Shown here one piece after another: positions 8,181-17,252 of a stretch of 64,000 nt of DNA. Made by a program: the position numbers and the translations under genes. The stretch spans positions 1 through 64,000 of the forward strand of contig UCHV01000025.1 of NCBI GenBank assembly GCA_900472395.1, in the 5' to 3' direction. The notes beneath the pieces were generated by a model. It had not been told where the DNA came from. It did not search any database and saw only the letters and a program-made list of their open reading frames with translations. Within the stretch, counting starts at the first letter, position 1. Each line of letters starts with the position of its first letter. This DNA is from Hyphomicrobiales bacterium (GTDB lineage Bacteria > Pseudomonadota > Alphaproteobacteria > Rhizobiales > Rhizobiaceae).

Positions 8181-9721
8181 TGTGCTTCAATCCTGTTGAG
8201 ATTGGGGGTCGCCGCCGAAACGACGTCCGCCGCATTGGCGCCTGCCGGAAACTGCCCGGTCAGCCTGCCATTCGCCATGACGAGAATGCGATCGGAAAGG
8301 GCAAGCACCTCTTCCAGATCGGAGGTTACGAATAAAATGCCGAGACCATCGGCGGCGAGGTGCCGCATGGTGCGAAAGATTTCCGCCTTGGCGCCGATAT
8401 CGATGCCGCGTGATGGTTCGTCCATCAGGAGAATCTTCGGTTTGGTCATCAGCGCCTTGCCGATGACCACTTTCTGCTGGTTGCCGCCCGAGAGGCTGGA
8501 GACCGGATGTTCGAGACTGGCGATCTTGATCGCCATGCGCTTGACGAATTCCGCAGCCTTTGCCGCCTCCGCCTTGAGGCTGAGGTGAAAACCGCGGGTG
8601 AAATCCAGCAGCGACGACATCGTCAGGTTTTCGCGGATCGACATGATCTGGATAAGCCCGTCACGCTTGCGGTCTTCGGGGATGAGCGCCAGCCCGCGGC
8701 GGATCCGACCCGCGACGCTTTTTTCGCGCACTGCCTGGCCGGATATGAACATGCGGCCGGACGAATTCGGATGCTGCGCCATGATGCACTCAAGAAGCTC
8801 GGAACGGCCGGCACCCATCAGTCCGTAAAGACCGACGATCTCGCCCTCGCGCACCGCAAGCGACATGTGATCGACGGCATAACCACCCGCGGGGCTCGGC
8901 AGGCAGATCTCCTCGACGCGGAACACTTCCTGGCCGAGATCGTGCGCGACGGTTTTCGGAAATTCCTTCGAGGCGCTGCCGATCATGTTGGCGACGATCC
9001 AGGGAATATCGACACCCTGCATGGAGCGGGAACCGGTAATGGCGCCATCGCGCAGCACGGTGATGTAATCGCCGATGCGGATCAGCTCTTCCAGCCGATG
9101 GGAGATGTAGACGATGCCGACGCCTTGCTGTTTCAGATCCTTGATCACGCGGAACAGCACTTCCACCTCTGCCGCAGATAGCGCCGAGGTCGGCTCGTCG
9201 AGAATGAGGATGCGGGCGTTTTCCGCCAGCGCCTTGGCGATCTCGACGATCTGCTGCTGGCCGATCCGCAGGTTGCCGAGCGGCGTGCCGGGATCGATAT
9301 TCTGTTCCAGCCGCTTCATCAGCGCGCGCGCGGCTGTCGTCTGGGCTGCACGGTCGATATGAATGCCGCCGCGTGTCTTTTCGTGGCCGACAAATATGTT
9401 TTCGGCGACTGTCAGGTTCGGGAACAGGTTGAGTTCCTGAAACACGATGCCGACGCCGTGCCTTGCAGCTTCCGACTTGTCGGCAAAGACGATCTCTTGG
9501 CCATCCAGTTCGATCGTGCCGCCATTCAGTTGCTCGACGCCGGCAATGACTTTCATCAATGTCGATTTGCCTGCGCCGTTTTCTCCGACCAGAACGTTGA
9601 CTGCGCCCATGCGCAGATCGAAGTCGACGTTCTTGAGCGCCTGCGTGCCGGGATAGATCTTCGATCCATTGCGGATCTTCAGGCCGATAGGGTGCGCGTC
9701 GGCGTCGACAGTGTCGCTCAT
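8177..9721 (-). CDS. Sugar ABC transporter ATPase, two-domain RbsA type
   Basis: The protein carries two nucleotide-binding halves in 514 residues. The first has Walker A GENGAGKST and Walker B ILILDEPTSAL; the second has the usual degenerate Walker A (GLMGAGRSE), signature LSGGNQQKV and Walker B ILLMDEPSRG. This is the normal RbsA/MglA arrangement that drives sugar import from the cytoplasmic face. It overlaps the upstream DUF2291 gene and the downstream permease by 4 bp each. Confidence 0.94.
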   Translation of the reverse strand: MSDTVDADAHPIGLKIRNGSKIYPGTQALKNVDFDLRMGAVNVLVGENGAGKSTLMKVIAGVEQLNGGTIELDGQEIVFADKSEAARHGVGIVFQELNLFPNLTVAENIFVGHEKTRGGIHIDRAAQTTAARALMKRLEQNIDPGTPLGNLRIGQQQIVEIAKALAENARILILDEPTSALSAAEVEVLFRVIKDLKQQGVGIVYISHRLEELIRIGDYITVLRDGAITGSRSMQGVDIPWIVANMIGSASKEFPKTVAHDLGQEVFRVEEICLPSPAGGYAVDHMSLAVREGEIVGLYGLMGAGRSELLECIMAQHPNSSGRMFISGQAVREKSVAGRIRRGLALIPEDRKRDGLIQIMSIRENLTMSSLLDFTRGFHLSLKAEAAKAAEFVKRMAIKIASLEHPVSSLSGGNQQKVVIGKALMTKPKILLMDEPSRGIDIGAKAEIFRTMRHLAADGLGILFVTSDLEEVLALSDRILVMANGRLTGQFPAGANAADVVSAATPNLNRIEAQ

Positions 9722-10341
9722 GGCGTCACCTCGATCGATACCGGCATGATCAGCGGCTTTTCGCCGGCAGAACGGATGACGGTTGCGCCGAGGAAATTGA
9801 TGCGCTTGCCCTTGAGCGGCGTGTCGGCCGAAGGAAGTTTCGAGATGGCCTTGTCGTTCAGCGCGCGACCGAGCTTGGCATATTCGATCTGGTCGCGGAA
9901 CGTCGAAAAGTCGTAGAGTTGGGTCGTGTCGCGCAGGGCGCTGCCCTTGATCACCGGCCCAAGCTGCAGCACCGCATCGGCGGTTCCGTCGCCATCAATG
10001 TCGATCTCGGCCGTCGCAGCCTTGGAAGCACGGTTCTCTTCGGTGACGGTGCCGCTTCCCTTGACCGGGAAATTCCAGCCGCCGCCGGCGCCGCCGACCT
10101 TCAAGCCATGGCTTTCTCCAGCCTTGTCCAGTCCGCCCTTGATGGCGTCCCGCAAGCTTGCCAGATCGACCGCCTTTTCGTTCAATGCCGGAACGAGCTT
10201 GGCATCGAACGTCGTTTCCACAAGTTCGGCGATGGGATCTGCCGCCGTGCCGCCGGCCTCGCCCTTATCGGTCTTGACCAGTTTGCAGCCGGAAACGGAC
10301 GCGGCAAGCAGGCTTGCCAGCACGAGTGTCGTAATTTTCAT
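9718..10341 (-). CDS. DUF2291 family periplasmic lipoprotein
   Basis: The 207-residue protein starts with a lipoprotein signal (SVSGC lipobox at about residues 15-19) and matches the DUF2291 pattern often found between the binding protein and ATPase genes of ribose-like importers. Its molecular role is unknown; the position inside a coupled operon suggests an accessory part of the uptake system in the periplasm. The ATG at 10341 is chosen because the signal peptide begins there. Confidence 0.8.
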   Translation of the reverse strand: MKITTLVLASLLAASVSGCKLVKTDKGEAGGTAADPIAELVETTFDAKLVPALNEKAVDLASLRDAIKGGLDKAGESHGLKVGGAGGGWNFPVKGSGTVTEENRASKAATAEIDIDGDGTADAVLQLGPVIKGSALRDTTQLYDFSTFRDQIEYAKLGRALNDKAISKLPSADTPLKGKRINFLGATVIRSAGEKPLIMPVSIEVTP

Positions 10342-10413
10342 ATCTGCCCGCACTTCCTGAAAAAGCTGGGGCCACCCGGTCAGCATCGCGCATCCCGGGT
10401 GGCGATAGCGACG

Positions 10414-11355
10414 TTAGTCGGCCAGCGCGAAGGTCTCGAGCTTGGCGGCGTTGTCGGCGTTGACGAGAATGCAATCCATCAACTGCTTTTCCTCAAGCCC
10501 GGTCTTGCCGGTCTTGATGTATTTGTCGGCCTGCTCGACGGCGTTCTGGGCCTGCTGGTAGGCCGGCTGCAGAACGGTCGCCTTGATGCCGCCCTTCTTG
10601 ATCGAGTCGCGCACGTCGTTCGATCCGTCGAAGCCGACGACGATGACATCCTTGCGACCTGCGGCTTCAAGCGCGGCGTAGGCGCCCATCGCCATCGTAT
10701 CGTTGCCGGAGATCACGCCCTTGATATCCGGGTGTGCCTGCAGGATCGATTCCATCACGGTATAGGCTTCGGTCTGCGACCAGTTCGCCGTCTGCTTGGC
10801 GACCAGTTTCATGTCCGAATACTGATCGATGACCTCGTGATAGCCCTGGGACCGAATGCCGGCATTGGTGTCGGATTCCTTGCCGAGAAGTTCGGCATAA
10901 TTGCCCTTCTCGCCCATCAGCTTGACGAACTCCTCCGCGCCAAGCTGTGCGCCCTGATAGTTGTTCGATACGATCTGCGACACGGCGACGCCGGTCGTGG
11001 TGATCTCGCGGTCGATCAGGAAGGACGGAATGCCCTTGTCCTTGGCTTTCTGCACGGCGGCGACGGATGCGTCGGCACCGGCATTGTCGAGGATGATGGC
11101 TTTGACACCCGCCGCAATGGCGCTGTCGAAAAGCTCGTTCTGCTTGTTGGCGTCGTCATCGTGGACAAGCACCATCGTGGCATAACCCAGCTCCTTCGCC
11201 TTGGCGGCCGCACCATCGGCTTCGGCCTTGAAGAAGGGGTTGTCATGGCTCGGTGTAATGATTGCGATCGTATCTGCGGCAAGAGCCACACCGGACATCG
11301 CGCCGGCAATGCCAAGCGCAACGACGGACATCAAAAGACGCTTCGTCAGTTTCAT
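10414..11355 (-). CDS. Sugar-binding protein of ribose-type ABC transporter
   Basis: A 313-residue periplasmic binding protein with a Sec signal (cleavage after about residue 26, ALAADT) and the RbsB fold: ITPSHDNPFFKAEADGA at the mature N-terminus, the FLIDRE loop and a GNDTMAMGAYAALEAAG ligand segment. It delivers the sugar to the permease/ATPase pair and is the first gene of the leftward operon. The start at 11355 has a good GGGAGG site. The ligand is not identifiable by reading alone. Confidence 0.93.
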   Translation of the reverse strand: MKLTKRLLMSVVALGIAGAMSGVALAADTIAIITPSHDNPFFKAEADGAAAKAKELGYATMVLVHDDDANKQNELFDSAIAAGVKAIILDNAGADASVAAVQKAKDKGIPSFLIDREITTTGVAVSQIVSNNYQGAQLGAEEFVKLMGEKGNYAELLGKESDTNAGIRSQGYHEVIDQYSDMKLVAKQTANWSQTEAYTVMESILQAHPDIKGVISGNDTMAMGAYAALEAAGRKDVIVVGFDGSNDVRDSIKKGGIKATVLQPAYQQAQNAVEQADKYIKTGKTGLEEKQLMDCILVNADNAAKLETFALAD

Positions 11356-11752
11356 CAGGACCTCCCATTGTCCGAGCCACCCTCCACAGCGGCCCATGGC
11401 TGAAAACTATCGATTACTTTCGTTTATTGTCAATACGGTTTTGAAACCTGAAGTTTTATGGACGGGTTGGTGCTTTTCCTCCGCCGCTTTGCTGCGTTGC
11501 GGCACGGATCGCGGTTGCATCGCGGTCGGTGCAGCGAAATAATCCTTGAGCGCCACTTCGACTTGTGCAACCTTGGCTAACAATCGAAAGAAATCGAAAG
11601 CATTCAAAAGTGGCTCTGCTGCTGCGATGCTGTCTGCCACGTCTTGGGAGGGATGCTGTGGCCGGTTTATTCGCCAGGAAATTCCATCACACACGTATGA
11701 GGATGCTGTCGCAGGCGGGAAAGCGCCTGGGCTGGATATCAGGAGGAGACCC
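11356..11752. other. 397-bp divergent promoter region with tandem repeats
   Basis: The region separates the leftward importer operon from the rightward isomerase gene. It has no convincing gene. It holds an A/T-rich stretch at 11401-11450 with an oppositely oriented CTTTCG element and three 10-bp repeats at 11581-11610, described separately. The strong ribosome site AGGAGGAG lies at its right end. Confidence 0.6.
11581..11610. promoter_or_regulatory. Three tandem 10-bp repeats, candidate DeoR-type operator
   Basis: Consecutive units CAATCGAAAG, AAATCGAAAG and CATTCAAAAG repeat with a 10-bp period, one helical turn. DeoR/GlpR-type repressors commonly bind such arrays. The ATCGAAA core recurs in the inverted repeat before the regulator gene at 7035-7056. 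Confidence 0.5.
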
Positions 11753-12733
11753 ATGACAACACAACGTTTCGGCGCCGGCATCTGGCATTTTGCCACCTAT
11801 CTCGACCGTTACGCGACCGACGGTTACGGCACGCCGCGCAGCGTCATCGAGGCGATCGATCTTGCCGGTCAGGTCAAAGACCTGTCGGTGGTGGATATCA
11901 ATTACCCGTTTTTCGGCGGGGAATTCTCCAACGCCCAGGTAAAGCAGGCGCTCGATCGCAATAATCTCGGCGTCATCGGCATCACGCCGGAAATCTACAC
12001 CCGCGAATTCGTCAAGGGCTCGTTCACCAACCCGGATGCGGGGGTGCGTCGTCGCACTCATGAGCTGGTTACCGAAGCCTGCGATCAGGTCCGTTATTTC
12101 GGTGCGGATTACGTGAAACTATGGCCGGGTCAGGATGGCTGGGATTATCCGTTCCAGGTCGATTACGGCACGTTGTGGAAACACTCTCTGGATGGTGTCG
12201 GCCAGCTTGCCTCAGAAAACCCGGATCTGAAATTCGTCATCGAATACAAGCCGCGTGAACCGCGCGTCCGCATGAGCTTCGGCTCGGTTGCCCGTACGTT
12301 GCTGGGCATCGAAAAGATCGGTCTGCCCAATGTCGGCATCCTGCTCGATTTCGGCCATGCCATCATGGGTGGCGAATCCGCGGCCGACAGCGCCCAGCTC
12401 GCCATCGATTACGGCCGTCTCTTCGGCATGGATGTCAACGACAACTACCGGTCCTGGGACGATGATCTCGTGGCCGGTAGCCTGCATCCGATCGAACTGT
12501 TCGAGTTCTTTTATGTGCTGCGCAAGAACAAGTGGGAAGGCGTGTGGCAGCTCGATCAGTTCCCCTTCCGGGAAGACAGCGTCGCCACCGCCAACCACGC
12601 CATCGATTTCCTGAAAGCCGCCGACAAGGGGCTGGATGCGCTCGATGTCGCGGCGCTTCAGGACGCACAGAGCCGTCACGATGCAATCGGTGCACTCAAG
12701 ATTGCACAGAAGGCTTTGTTCGGGGCGATGTAA
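11753..12733 (+). CDS. Xylose-isomerase-like TIM barrel, sugar isomerase/epimerase
   Basis: The 326-residue protein has the AP-endonuclease-2/xylose-isomerase-like TIM-barrel pattern: a conserved metal-binding EYKPREPR strand, LLDFGHAIMGGES and DVNDNYRSWDDD near the C-terminus, which supply Glu, Asp and His ligands for a divalent metal. Such enzymes interconvert keto and aldo sugars. It is transcribed away from the importer operon and shares its promoter region, so it probably acts on the imported sugar. The start has a near-perfect AGGAGGAG site. The exact reaction is not assigned. Confidence 0.8.
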   Translation: MTTQRFGAGIWHFATYLDRYATDGYGTPRSVIEAIDLAGQVKDLSVVDINYPFFGGEFSNAQVKQALDRNNLGVIGITPEIYTREFVKGSFTNPDAGVRRRTHELVTEACDQVRYFGADYVKLWPGQDGWDYPFQVDYGTLWKHSLDGVGQLASENPDLKFVIEYKPREPRVRMSFGSVARTLLGIEKIGLPNVGILLDFGHAIMGGESAADSAQLAIDYGRLFGMDVNDNYRSWDDDLVAGSLHPIELFEFFYVLRKNKWEGVWQLDQFPFREDSVATANHAIDFLKAADKGLDALDVAALQDAQSRHDAIGALKIAQKALFGAM

Positions 12734-12739
12734 GGACAA

Positions 12740-12753
12740 GAGCGGTACCGCTC
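12740..12753. repeat. 14-bp perfect palindrome
   Basis: GAGCGGTACCGCTC lies 6 bases after the isomerase stop, in the gap between convergent genes. It may be part of a 3' end signal together with the hairpin at 12770-12794. Confidence 0.4.
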
Positions 12754-12769
12754 ACGCCATGTTCTCGAT

Positions 12770-12794
12770 GACGCCGTCGGAAAACTGCGGCGTC
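12770..12794. terminator. Hairpin between convergent isomerase and DUF2218 genes
   Basis: Seven-base arms GACGCCG and CGGCGTC with an 11-nt loop, in the short gap between converging genes. No clear T-run, so termination strength is uncertain. Confidence 0.4.
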
Positions 12795-12797
12795 CTC

Positions 12798-13079
12798 TTA
12801 CCGCCACTGCAAGGGCTGCAATTCCTCGCGGAAAGCGAAACGCAGGAGATGGCTTTCGACCACTTCCTGCGTTTCCTTCAACTGGGCGTCGTCCGGTGCA
12901 TTCACCTTGATGCGCAGAGTTTCACCGGTGGCATCCATGATAGCCGTCCCGCAGACAAATCTGCATTCGCCGTGCCCATCCGAATGAGAAACATCCACCT
13001 TGTGGGCGAAATGCTTGCAGAGCTGTGCGATATATTTTGCCGCATGTTCAGTTCGAAGCGTGGCTGAGGTCTCGATCAT
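12798..13079 (-). CDS. DUF2218 family protein
   Basis: A 93-residue cytoplasmic protein with the DUF2218 pattern (RTEHAAKYIAQLCKHFAHKV, then HLLRFAFREELQPLQW). The family is typically found beside siderophore receptor or iron-uptake genes in proteobacteria; its function is unknown. It lies 53 nt after the TonB receptor gene on the same strand and is likely co-transcribed with it, so iron control through the receptor promoter is expected. Confidence 0.82.
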   Translation of the reverse strand: MIETSATLRTEHAAKYIAQLCKHFAHKVDVSHSDGHGECRFVCGTAIMDATGETLRIKVNAPDDAQLKETQEVVESHLLRFAFREELQPLQWR

Positions 13080-13132
13080 CGTTGTCTCCTGTGCCGCCGG
13101 CGTTACCGGCAGATGGCGGGGTGTATGTTCAA

Positions 13133-15427
13133 TCAGAATGTCGCTTTCGCCGTGATCAGGAAGCTGCGGCCCGGCTCGTAAAGAGGCGTCACGTTGCCGA
13201 ATTCCTGGCCATAACTGGCACGGTCGGAATAACTTTCATCGAACAGGTTCTTCACCTCCGCGCGGAAGGTGAAATGCGGCAGTCGTTCCGGCTTCCATTC
13301 TGAGAAAAGGTTGACGACCTCATAGGCCTTGTATGGCGGTGTGCCGGAAACGACATGGTCGTATTCCGGAGCGATCTCGATATCTCCACCGATCGTCAGG
13401 TTCCATTCCTCGAACGTGTGAGCGGCGGTGACCGTGACGATGTCGCCGACCGGAGAAGCAAGGTAATTGCCGCTATCCGAATTGGCCGGCACACCATCGA
13501 CGTCGACGTCGATATGGGCATATCTGACGCTCACATATCCACTCGCCCATTCATATCCCGCGCCGATCTCAAATCCTCTGGAAACAAGATCGCGGGCATG
13601 CAGGGCCGCAAGTGCGCCGGGGAATGGCGCGGGCACGTCCGCGGTGTAACGATAATTGGGCGTGCGGGCGTTATCGATATTCGTGCGGAAGAGGCTGAAC
13701 TGGGCGGAAAAGCCGTCATGCTCGGCTTCCAGTCCGATCATGTAATTGTTCGCCGTAACCGGCTCCGGGCCGTGTTGGCCATAGTTCCAGGCAGGGTTGA
13801 TGATGAAATTTTCGGTGAGCGGCACGCCCGCCCAGACATGAGAGAAACCGGCCTTGGCCGTCAGTATTTCCGTGATGTCGTATTCGCCCGAAACGTTGGT
13901 GCTTAGACCGGAATTCGTAAAGCTTCGCTCGTCCACGCCGGTAAATCTCTGATGATCGGCGCGGCCACCGAAGGAAAGGCGAGCGCGATCCCACGGTTCC
14001 AGGCGGGCCTGTGCGTAAAGGCCGATATTCCTGGCTTTTTCCCGTCCCGCTTCATTGGGATCGTCGAGTTTGGCAGTGTCTCTGTAAAAATCGACGCCGG
14101 CGACGATGTTGCCGATGTCGAAGGAGAATTTGTTCTCGAACTTGCCGTTTAAGGTCGCTGTCCTGCCGGTGTCGTCGTAAAGATAACCGGGTCGTCCGAA
14201 GATCGGGATCGTTACTTCCGTCGAGCCATAGGCCAGCATGGCCGTCGGATCCCACCAGCCTTCCGGCGTTTCATCCGTATAGGTGAAGACGGTGTTCTGA
14301 CGCTCCATGCGATAGTCGCGGATACGCGGTTCCCAGGGACGAGCCGTTACGACGATACCCGCATTTGCGCGGTAGGGACGAGGTGCGTCATCGACAAGCC
14401 GGTCATGGCTGATCTCGAAGCGATCGCCACTGTCGAATTCGTAGCCGATCTTGCCGAGCCCGCTCAGGAGATTGGTTTCGGTGCCCTCCACCACGTTACC
14501 GTTGCCGCCATGAAATTCGTTGCCTTTGCCGAAGGTGAAGTAGCCGAGAAAATCCAGCCCATTCCTCTTTCCATAGGCTGAAAGGCCGGTCACGACGGTA
14601 TCGCTGTTGAAATTATAGGTCGAAGTCGCGAAGCCGCCGAATGATTTGCCGTCGGCCAGAAGATCCCTGGCATCCTTTGTTTCATAATTGATCGCGCCGG
14701 CCAATGCGCCGGGGCCGGCGTCGGCGGGGGCGATGCCGGAATCCACTTCCACCGCTTGCAGGATCGATGGATCGATCAGGTTGGTGGCGTTGTGGTGAAA
14801 CACCTTGTTGTTCTGGCGGGCGCCATCGAAGCTGATGGCAAGATTGGTTTCCTCGACGCCTCGCACATAGACCTTCTGCGACATAGGCAGCGAACTGCCG
14901 ACCTGTACGCCCGGCTGCTGCCGGAAGACATCTGCAATGCTGGTCGGATTGATCCGTTCCAATTCCCGTGCGTCGATGACTGTTTCGCCGACATCGCCCT
15001 GGCCGACGGCTTGTCCCTCGACGCTGATCGGCGCCAGCACCGTGCCATCTCCGTCTGCTGCAACGGATACCGCTGTGGAGCGGCCGATCAATGCCGTGCC
15101 GTTTGATATGCTGTAGGAAATGCCGGTGCCGTCGAGAAGCTGGGCGAGTGCTGCTTGTGGCGACAGGTTGCCGGATACGGTGCGAGAGGTGACACCTTGA
15201 GATGTGGATGCCGCAAGTGAAACCTGCAGGCCGGATTGTCTGCCGTAGGTATTGAGCGCGGCAGCCAGCGGTTGGGCGGGAATGTTGAAGCTGCGCTGCG
15301 CATCTTGCGCCATCGCCACAGGTGCAGGCATTGCAAAGCCCATTGCCGCCAATGCCATAAGCCTGATCGCAAAAACCTTTCGCCGGTTAGACTTGCGCGA
15401 CCATTGCCCATTAACCTGAAGCGTCAT
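13133..15427 (-). CDS. TonB-dependent outer-membrane receptor with STN signalling domain
   Basis: A 764-residue receptor. Order: signal peptide (1-40), an STN/secretin-like domain (about 44-115, FNIPAQPLAAALNTYG) that contacts a FecR-type protein, a plug (about 125-245) and a 22-strand barrel ending in the C-terminal Phe. The plug line VRGVEETNLAISFDGARQ resembles haem/haemoglobin receptors, but the flanking fecR, fecI and siderophore operon argue for a ferric siderophore, most simply the petrobactin-type product made next door. The preferred start is the ATG at 15427; an in-frame ATG at 15511 would break the signal peptide. A putative ECF-sigma promoter lies at 15484-15510. Confidence 0.88.
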   Translation of the reverse strand: MTLQVNGQWSRKSNRRKVFAIRLMALAAMGFAMPAPVAMAQDAQRSFNIPAQPLAAALNTYGRQSGLQVSLAASTSQGVTSRTVSGNLSPQAALAQLLDGTGISYSISNGTALIGRSTAVSVAADGDGTVLAPISVEGQAVGQGDVGETVIDARELERINPTSIADVFRQQPGVQVGSSLPMSQKVYVRGVEETNLAISFDGARQNNKVFHHNATNLIDPSILQAVEVDSGIAPADAGPGALAGAINYETKDARDLLADGKSFGGFATSTYNFNSDTVVTGLSAYGKRNGLDFLGYFTFGKGNEFHGGNGNVVEGTETNLLSGLGKIGYEFDSGDRFEISHDRLVDDAPRPYRANAGIVVTARPWEPRIRDYRMERQNTVFTYTDETPEGWWDPTAMLAYGSTEVTIPIFGRPGYLYDDTGRTATLNGKFENKFSFDIGNIVAGVDFYRDTAKLDDPNEAGREKARNIGLYAQARLEPWDRARLSFGGRADHQRFTGVDERSFTNSGLSTNVSGEYDITEILTAKAGFSHVWAGVPLTENFIINPAWNYGQHGPEPVTANNYMIGLEAEHDGFSAQFSLFRTNIDNARTPNYRYTADVPAPFPGALAALHARDLVSRGFEIGAGYEWASGYVSVRYAHIDVDVDGVPANSDSGNYLASPVGDIVTVTAAHTFEEWNLTIGGDIEIAPEYDHVVSGTPPYKAYEVVNLFSEWKPERLPHFTFRAEVKNLFDESYSDRASYGQEFGNVTPLYEPGRSFLITAKATF

Positions 15428-15483
15428 GCCGCTCCGTCTCCTCGATGCGCATATATTGCGGTCCCGGACCTGCGCTTTGTTTA

Positions 15484-15510
15484 AGACGACCGAACGGCGC
15501 GGATTTTTCA
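15484..15510 (-). promoter_or_regulatory. Putative ECF-sigma promoter of TonB receptor gene (TGAAAAA-N13-GTCGTCT)
   Basis: On the minus strand, TGAAAAA (15510-15504) and GTCGTCT (15490-15484) are separated by exactly 13 nt. The same two heptamers with the same spacing lie before asbA (24419-24393) while the spacers differ. The implied start is about 50 nt before the receptor ATG. A CGTCT-type -10 fits FecI-group sigma factors. Confidence 0.65.
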
Positions 15511-15544
15511 CGGGTAAGCAAAAAAATCTGCGAAAATTTCGGTC

Positions 15545-16525
15545 TCACAGGAACGATAGAACCCGCAGGTACGGCGAAACGTGGTGCACCTTGGCGCCAT
15601 AGGGGCCCACAAGAGCTTCCAATGCCCGGTCGGGATCAGTCAGATCATAGAGGCCCGTCACGCGGCGCCCGGCGAGCTCGCCGCTTGCAACGGTAATCCA
15701 GGATGGGTGATAGCGCTGCAGTTCCGCGACCACGGACGAGATCGGCACGTCCTGGACGAACAGCTTGCCGCCGCGCCAGGAAGCGATCGCCTCGACATCC
15801 ATGCTGCTGCGAGACAATTGCCCGCTGCGGCGCTCAAGACTGACAAAATCCCCGGGCTTGAGTTTCATCGCCGCGCCGGTCTGGGGTGCCGAAAGATCGA
15901 CCGCGCCGTGGGCCAGTTGCACGGTCGCAAGTTGCGGCGTGACGTTGACGTCGAAAGCGGTGCCAACCACGGTGATGTCGAGCTCGCCTCCGGCATCGAC
16001 GACAAAGGGGCGGCTGGTATCCGGCCGCACATCGAAAAACGCTTCGCCGGAGAGCAGCTTCACCCGCCGTGCGGTGCCGGAAAAATCGACGGCGATGGCG
16101 CTGGCGGCGCTGAGATCGACGGTGGACCCATCCTCCAGCGTGACGCGGCGGGTTTGCGCTGTTGCCGTGGCATAATCGGCCTGGCTCCGCATCACGATCG
16201 AAGGCCCGGCCACAATCGCGACGAGACAGGCGGCAAGAGCGGCAAAACCGATGCCAGCCGCCTTACGCCTTCCAAAACCGCGCGGCCTGGCGGCGGGTGC
16301 CCGGCGCGGGTTTTGCCATGCCGGGATATTGACCGGGCTGGTCTCGCCCATCACTTCCCAGGTGCGACAGGCTTTGGTCCATGCCTGTTGATGTTGTGCA
16401 GAGCGGCCAATCCAGGCGGCAAAGGCAAGTTCGTCGCTGTTTGAACGCGACGGCTCGTTCAGGCGCAGGAACCAGTCCATCGCCTCTTCGAGCAGTGCCT
16501 CGTCTATCTGGTCGTGGCGCGTCAC
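15545..16525 (-). CDS. fecR: FecR-type anti-sigma/signal-transducing protein
   Basis: The 326-residue protein has an N-terminal cytosolic sigma-binding part (MDWFLRLNEPSRSNSDELAFAAWI, the DUF4880 pattern), one membrane segment at about residues 90-112, and a periplasmic FecR domain (RRVTLEDGSTVDLSAASAI, LLSGEAFFDV, VVGTAFDV) followed by a small C-terminal STN-like region that meets the receptor. It should relay receptor occupancy across the inner membrane to the neighbouring sigma factor. The start is a GTG; the ribosome site is weak. It sits between the sigma gene and the receptor gene on the same strand. Confidence 0.9.
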   Translation of the reverse strand: MTRHDQIDEALLEEAMDWFLRLNEPSRSNSDELAFAAWIGRSAQHQQAWTKACRTWEVMGETSPVNIPAWQNPRRAPAARPRGFGRRKAAGIGFAALAACLVAIVAGPSIVMRSQADYATATAQTRRVTLEDGSTVDLSAASAIAVDFSGTARRVKLLSGEAFFDVRPDTSRPFVVDAGGELDITVVGTAFDVNVTPQLATVQLAHGAVDLSAPQTGAAMKLKPGDFVSLERRSGQLSRSSMDVEAIASWRGGKLFVQDVPISSVVAELQRYHPSWITVASGELAGRRVTGLYDLTDPDRALEALVGPYGAKVHHVSPYLRVLSFL

Positions 16526-16624
16526 GTCATACCCGCTTCGGATTCTTGAAAATCACTTACCCGAATTTGCCTGTTGGAAATAGAAACGATTGAAGCGGGA
16601 AATTTTTTCGTTCTTGTGAATTGG

Positions 16625-17164
16625 TCAGGCATTTTTTCTGTCGAGTGCGATGGCGATCTTCACCATCGCGGTTTTTACATGCCGATGGGCGGTGGCAACC
16701 GAGATGCCCAGATGGTCTGCGACGACTTCCAGCGTGCAGCCGCCATGCCGGTGCATTTCAACGGCGATCTGCACATCCTGTGGCAAAGAGTCCAGAACCT
16801 GCTGGGCAATGCGGACTTCGTCACAGAACATTGTCGTCTGCTCGGGTGTTTCGCTGGCACGGGGAACGATCCAGAACGGCGGATCGTCGTTCTGGGCGCG
16901 TTGCTCTATTTTGCGGCGCTTGATCGTGTCCAGCGAAAGATTGCGGACGATGCGATAGAGATAGGCGAGGCCCTGGCGCGCCGTCTGTGTCGGCAGGGTG
17001 CCGATACCAAAACGCAGATAGGCTTCCTGGACGATATCTTCTGCAGCATCCCGTGATCCGAGGATGCGCGCCGAATAGCTGATCAGCGCCGGACGATGCC
17101 CCATGAAAAGGGGATCGGCCTCAAGGCTGATATCCAGCTGCTGCTTTGCCTGTCGTTCTTGCAC
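16625..17164 (-). CDS. fecI: FecI-type ECF sigma factor
   Basis: A 179-residue ECF sigma factor: region 2 at about 20-90 (RDAAEDIVQEAYLRF, AYLYRIVRNLSLDTIKRR) and region 4 at about 118-170 (LDSLPQDVQIAVEMHRHGGC, then the helix-turn-helix VADHLGISVATAHRHVKTAM). It should direct transcription of iron-uptake genes when released by the FecR protein encoded 99 nt downstream. A RirA-type box lies 89-103 nt upstream. I start it at the GTG at 17164; an ATG at 17104 would cut into region 2. Confidence 0.91.
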   Translation of the reverse strand: MQERQAKQQLDISLEADPLFMGHRPALISYSARILGSRDAAEDIVQEAYLRFGIGTLPTQTARQGLAYLYRIVRNLSLDTIKRRKIEQRAQNDDPPFWIVPRASETPEQTTMFCDEVRIAQQVLDSLPQDVQIAVEMHRHGGCTLEVVADHLGISVATAHRHVKTAMVKIAIALDRKNA

Positions 17165-17252
17165 GCTGTCTTCCGATAGGTGTTCGATTGACTGAAAGGT
17201 TGCTCACGCGCCCGGGACCGGATCGCGGAGCACCTCTCTAACAGCAAAAACA

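Noticed and set aside
9919..11403. 494-codon plus-strand frame opposite the binding-protein and DUF2291 genes
   Set aside because: It is the antisense shadow of two well-supported genes in GC-rich DNA and has no recognisable domain.
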